A model generated the notes under the pieces. The model did not search any database. It was not told where the DNA came from and saw only the letters and a program-made list of their open reading frames with translations. Positions 60,784-64,000 of a stretch of DNA of 64,000 nucleotides are shown here, one piece after another. This stretch comes from Thermofilum sp. Lineage in GTDB: Archaea > Thermoproteota > Thermoprotei > Thermofilales > Thermofilaceae. The position numbers and the translations under genes were made by a program. The stretch spans positions 260,541 to 324,540 of the forward strand of contig JAVYKX010000002.1 of NCBI GenBank assembly GCA_038741495.1. Direction: 5' to 3'. How positions within the stretch are numbered: position 1 is the stretch's first letter; each line of letters opens with the position of its first letter.

Positions 60784-62099
60784 AGAACTGGGAGGAGTTT
60801 CTCGAGGGGTTAACCCCTAGAGTGTTTCGTTTCGCAGCCTTAACGCTGGAGACTATAGAGCGCAGAAAGCTTTCTCTGGATTCGTCCTTCAAGGTCGTCG
60901 CTTCCAGCTTCCAGCTCAAATCGGGTGAGGCTAAGAACGCATACAAGCTAGCAGCTTTATCTCTACGCACGGTAGGCGTGGCGAAGTGGCTGCTGGAAAG
61001 CTCCGGCCTGAGGAGTCTTCCCCTGAGGCGCAGAGCAGCATTCTACATCGCCGCTGCGCTTTCTCTGAGAGCCCCAGAAGCTTCTGGGAAACTAGCTAGC
61101 ATAAGAGGCGGCCTCTTAAGCAACCGCTTGCTCAAGCTCCTTGAGAGAGATCTAGCAGAGGAAGTGTCGCGCGTGAGCGAAGGCCTCTCCCCATCCCGGA
61201 GGATAAGTTTGAAACACTCCCTCCCTCCGCTTCTTGCGGAGCGGCTAGTATCGCTGCTGGGCGAAAAGGAGGCGGAGAAGCTCGCCCAAAGTCTCGACAG
61301 GAGAACAGTGTGGATTCGGGCCACCACACCCGGCAGCTATGGAGAACTCGAAGCCTACTTGAGAAGCATCGGGGTGCGCTTCTCACAGGATAGAGAGCTG
61401 AGCTACGTATACAGGCTGGAGGTTCAGGAGGATGAACCCTTACCCGAGGTGCCGGCGAGCATCGGCGTGTACCAGGACAAGGCTAGTGTTCTCGTGGTGG
61501 AAGCTCTCGCGCGGGCTCTAGACGGTGCCCTGATACTCGACGCTGCTGCAGCACCTTGCCTCAAGACACAGCTACTTTCATCGAAGCTCGCCTCCTCGAC
61601 GATAGTAGCCGTGGATGTCTCAAGCAGCCGTATCGCTGCATGCAGAAACCTCCTAAGCAGTAGCGGGGCGCAGATCGACCTAGTCCAGGCGGACTCCAGC
61701 AGCTTGACGCTCTCAAGAGAGGTCGACGCAGCCCTGGTAGACGCTCCCTGCACGAATAGCGGCGCCATCGGCAAAGATCCGGGCTTCCGCCTGGCCTTAT
61801 GGGACTTGTCGCTAGAGAAGCTCTACGAGTTCAGACAGCGTCAGAGGAGGATTCTCAGCAGGGTGCTCGAGATCCTGCGCCGCCGCGGAGTAGTTGTCTA
61901 CTCAACCTGCTCTCTATTCCCAGAAGAAGGGGAGGATGTAATAGCCAGCTTCATAGACAGGGTGGTGCTTTCACCGCCTATAGCCTCCCTATCTCCGGGC
62001 TACCTGAGCTACGATTTCGCGAGGTACGTGGGGCGAACTTTCCCACATGTGCACCGAACGGAGGGTTTCTTCATTGCTTTACTGCGCAAAGCCCGCTAA
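60780..62099 (+). CDS. RNA m5C methyltransferase, NSUN/RsmB family
   Basis: This 439-residue protein has an N-terminal helical region related to NusB-like/RsmB N-domains (about 1-150) followed by a SAM-dependent methyltransferase core. Key motifs: LILDAAAAPCLKTQLL (SAM motif I region), LVDAPCTNSGAIGKDP (motif IV, with one of the two conserved Cys) and VYSTCSLFPEEGEDVI (motif VI, the Cys of TCS). The target RNA cannot be told. Its GTG start is coupled to the membrane-tethered regulator. Confidence 0.85.
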   Translation: MKNWEEFLEGLTPRVFRFAALTLETIERRKLSLDSSFKVVASSFQLKSGEAKNAYKLAALSLRTVGVAKWLLESSGLRSLPLRRRAAFYIAAALSLRAPEASGKLASIRGGLLSNRLLKLLERDLAEEVSRVSEGLSPSRRISLKHSLPPLLAERLVSLLGEKEAEKLAQSLDRRTVWIRATTPGSYGELEAYLRSIGVRFSQDRELSYVYRLEVQEDEPLPEVPASIGVYQDKASVLVVEALARALDGALILDAAAAPCLKTQLLSSKLASSTIVAVDVSSSRIAACRNLLSSSGAQIDLVQADSSSLTLSREVDAALVDAPCTNSGAIGKDPGFRLALWDLSLEKLYEFRQRQRRILSRVLEILRRRGVVVYSTCSLFPEEGEDVIASFIDRVVLSPPIASLSPGYLSYDFARYVGRTFPHVHRTEGFFIALLRKAR

Positions 62100-62102
62100 G
62101 AC

Positions 62103-62420
62103 TCAGCCGCGCTCCACGAGCATGAAAGCTGGGGGGCTAATCCTCTCGCTCTTGCACCGGGGACACCTGCTGGGGATCCTGGCTTTTTCAAGATCCTTAA
62201 ACACGTAACCGCAGCTGCGGCAGAACGGTGCTCTCATGAGCAGCTGGTACCTACCGGTGCTCTGCCTTTTCAGGGTCTTTGCCACGTGGCCCACATCCTC
62301 TAGGAGCTTGCTCAAATAATCCCTCTTAAGCGAAAGAGCCTGGAGAAGCTCGTAGAGGGAGATCTCCCTTCCCGGGTTCTGGAGAAAATAGGAGAGTATT
62401 TTCTCTCGAGTTGTCTCCAT
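62103..62420 (-). CDS. Winged-helix and zinc-ribbon regulator
   Basis: This 105-residue protein has a winged helix (about 5-60: ILSYFLQNPGREISLYELLQALSLKRDYL) and a C-terminal zinc ribbon (CRSCGY and CPRCKS). This layout is seen in a family of archaeal predicted transcription factors. It starts two bases after the DUF35 gene ends, so it is likely co-transcribed with DUF35 and thiolase and could regulate them. Confidence 0.8.
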   Translation of the reverse strand: METTREKILSYFLQNPGREISLYELLQALSLKRDYLSKLLEDVGHVAKTLKRQSTGRYQLLMRAPFCRSCGYVFKDLEKARIPSRCPRCKSERISPPAFMLVERG

Positions 62421-62422
62421 CC

Positions 62423-62830
62423 TTAATCTATCACAGGCCTGAACTTAATGCCGTACTCTATTATACCCTTCTCTCCCTGCTCGCGGTACTTTCTCAAAGT
62501 AGCTTCAACACGCATGCCTTCGTAGACTTCCTCTGGTGCCACGTCTGTTATCTGGGCTGGCACTAGCGTGCCGTCGTCGAGCCTAACGAGCGCTACGACG
62601 TAAGGTGCTTTATCCGCGAATTCCGCTGGGGGGTTCCGGACAACTGAGAATACTTCCACGAACCCTCTTTCGGGGAGCTTCACGCTCTCCACCTCATCAG
62701 ATCCGCACGCCGGGCAGGATTCACGATAGGGATAGAAGCTCTTCCCGCACTTCCTGCACTGTCCTTTAATCAGCCGGTACTTCTTGAGGCGCTCGCGCCA
62801 AACCCTCGGGACACTTCTCATGAAAGCCAT
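62423..62830 (-). CDS. DUF35 Zn-ribbon/OB-fold protein (thiolase partner)
   Basis: This 135-residue protein has a zinc ribbon (CRKCGK and CPACGS at about 25-45) and an OB fold (ERGFVEVFSVVRNPP to the end). In archaea DUF35 proteins bridge acetoacetyl-CoA thiolase and HMG-CoA synthase into one complex that channels acetoacetyl-CoA to the mevalonate pathway. The gene starts one base after the thiolase stop, in agreement. Confidence 0.9.
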   Translation of the reverse strand: MAFMRSVPRVWRERLKKYRLIKGQCRKCGKSFYPYRESCPACGSDEVESVKLPERGFVEVFSVVRNPPAEFADKAPYVVALVRLDDGTLVPAQITDVAPEEVYEGMRVEATLRKYREQGEKGIIEYGIKFRPVID

Positions 62831-62831
62831 T

Positions 62832-64000
62832 CTACCTCACCCGCTTAATCACACTCACGGCAACAGTGCCTCCAACACCTCCAACGTTCTGCGCAAGACC
62901 CACCTCGGGGTTCGGGACCTGGTTCGGGCCCGCCTCGCCTCTCAGCTGCACCACGATGTCGTAAACCTGGTATATGCCCGTGGCGCCGACAGGGTGGCCG
63001 CGGGCTTTCAGGCCCCCCATAGTGTTTGTGGGTATGTCTCCATCCTTCTCGAGCTGGCCCTCTTTCAAGAGGCGCCATCCCTCGCCTTTCTTCGCGAAAC
63101 CAAGATCCTCTAGGTGTATCACCCCCAGCACCGTGAAAGCATCGTGCACTTCCAAGAGGTCTACATCCTTTATCTCGAGGGAAGCCATGCCGAGCGCCTT
63201 GCGAACGGCCTTAACGGTTGCAGTGATAGTTGTGGGGTCTTCGCGATCGTGGATGCTGAACACATCCGTGGAGACAGCGCTTCCCGCCAGCTCGAGGAGA
63301 ACATCCCTGTTTTCTAGCTTGGCAGCCTTCTCCTCGGAGCACAGCACAAGCGCAGCGCTCCCATCGCCGATAGGGGCGCTCTCCAGCAGGTGGATGGGGT
63401 CAGCGACTATCGGTGACCTGAGCACCTCATCTAGGGTTATGGGCCGCTGGTGTTGCGCGAGGGGGTTGTTCGCAGCGTACTTGTGATCATGCACGGCGAA
63501 GAGAGCTATATCCTCCTGCCTGGCCCCGTACTTCTTCATGTAGTACCGGTATACCAGGGCGTTGAGAGCCACGAAGGAGAAGCCGGCGAAAGCCACGTAC
63601 TCCTGGTCCTCAGCCATCACGAGCGCGCTCGTCACATCGCTAGTTACCGCGTCGGTCATCTTCTCGACACCTGTCACCAAAACGCAGTCGTAGACTCCTG
63701 ACTTTACCGCTAGGTACGCCTGGTGAAGTGCTGCTCCTCCGCTACCGCAAGCCGCCTCCACCTTCACTGCAGCCACCCCCGGTATCCCGAGCCAGGTGGC
63801 CAGGAGAGAGCCGAGGTGCTCCTGACCTTGAAGGTAGCCCGAAGACATGTTGCTGACGTAGATTGCCTGAATTTCCTTTTTTTCGATCCCAGCGTCGTTG
63901 ATGGCCTGAAGCGAAGCTTCTCTCATAAGGTCTCTCAGCGACTTGTGCCAGTGCTCGTCTACGCTCGTAGCGCCTGCTCCCGCGATGAAAACCCTCCCCA
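62832..64000 (-). CDS. Acetyl-CoA acetyltransferase / thiolase (5' end outside window)
   Basis: About 390 residues are visible; the frame is still open at the right edge (VFIAGAGATSVDEHWHKSLRDL before the first internal Met), so the N-terminus is cut. It is the archaeal thiolase of the mevalonate pathway: catalytic Cys in EAACGSGGAALHQAY, EVHDAFTVLG, and GHPVGATG with the His. With DUF35 it should condense two acetyl-CoA to acetoacetyl-CoA. HMG-CoA synthase is the expected upstream neighbour but would be outside the window. Confidence 0.93.
   Translation of the reverse strand, partial: GRVFIAGAGATSVDEHWHKSLRDLMREASLQAINDAGIEKKEIQAIYVSNMSSGYLQGQEHLGSLLATWLGIPGVAAVKVEAACGSGGAALHQAYLAVKSGVYDCVLVTGVEKMTDAVTSDVTSALVMAEDQEYVAFAGFSFVALNALVYRYYMKKYGARQEDIALFAVHDHKYAANNPLAQHQRPITLDEVLRSPIVADPIHLLESAPIGDGSAALVLCSEEKAAKLENRDVLLELAGSAVSTDVFSIHDREDPTTITATVKAVRKALGMASLEIKDVDLLEVHDAFTVLGVIHLEDLGFAKKGEGWRLLKEGQLEKDGDIPTNTMGGLKARGHPVGATGIYQVYDIVVQLRGEAGPNQVPNPEVGLAQNVGGVGGTVAVSVIKRVR

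Overview
The window looks like chromosome from a hyperthermophilic archaeon of the Thermoproteota, most like Thermofilum or a near relative. The sequence shows moderately high G+C, heavy use of AGG/AGA arginine codons, many GTG and TTG starts, and TATA boxes lying 22-28 bases upstream of starts with no ribosome binding site (leaderless mRNAs). The gene set is archaeal: Cdc48, eL13, LSm, archaeal-type SAM synthetase, TmcA, TruD, Pth2, RIO2, RqcH, ATP-dependent DNA ligase, archaeal ThrRS, a PAC2-family protein and the thiolase/DUF35 pair. The genus is an inference; no rRNA or tRNA gene was seen.

Positions 1-14.1 kb hold a type IV pilus or Tad-like surface locus. In order it has the end of a MinD/ParA-like ATPase, a secretion ATPase, a TadC/FlaJ-like membrane protein, about eight small pilin-like proteins with one N-terminal hydrophobic helix, and two large secreted proteins rich in N-glycosylation sequons (465 and 1110 aa). 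The ATPase carries an N-terminal thioredoxin-like domain with a single cysteine. A close paralogue of that domain sits in an unrelated protein at 45.1 kb. This is the most unusual feature of the window.

14.3-33.7 kb is mostly informational and housekeeping: a DRG-type GTPase with degraded G motifs, Cdc48, a DHOD-like flavoprotein with a ferredoxin motif, a pth2-truD-tmcA operon, an adenosine-specific kinase, two paralogous coiled-coil proteins, small Cys-rich proteins, eL13, a 52-aa zinc ribbon missed by length cut-offs, LSm, SAM synthetase, DUF460, RIO2 and a phosphoesterase.

33.9-39 kb is a single 1718-aa surface protein with a signal peptide and C-terminal membrane anchor, the best S-layer candidate. 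It is followed by two RecA-fold genes: a RadA paralogue without the N-terminal domain and a partner with a damaged P-loop. Next comes an A+T-richer gap and a HEPN/MNT toxin-antitoxin pair in which both genes are frameshifted, the MNT gene by an exact 31-bp tandem duplication.

41.4-45 kb is a tightly overlapping operon of rqcH, an unknown gene, a Mut7-C nuclease-like gene and an AMMECR1 gene. It is followed by DNA ligase, a PfkB kinase, ThrRS, a radical SAM protein and DUF504. 53.4-58 kb carries a bacterial-type (class I) GAPDH, an XRE regulator, Hsp20, a PAC2-family protein and PGK. The window ends with a membrane-tethered HTH regulator coupled to an m5C methyltransferase, and with an HTH/zinc-ribbon gene, a DUF35 gene and a thiolase truncated by the window edge (mevalonate pathway entry).
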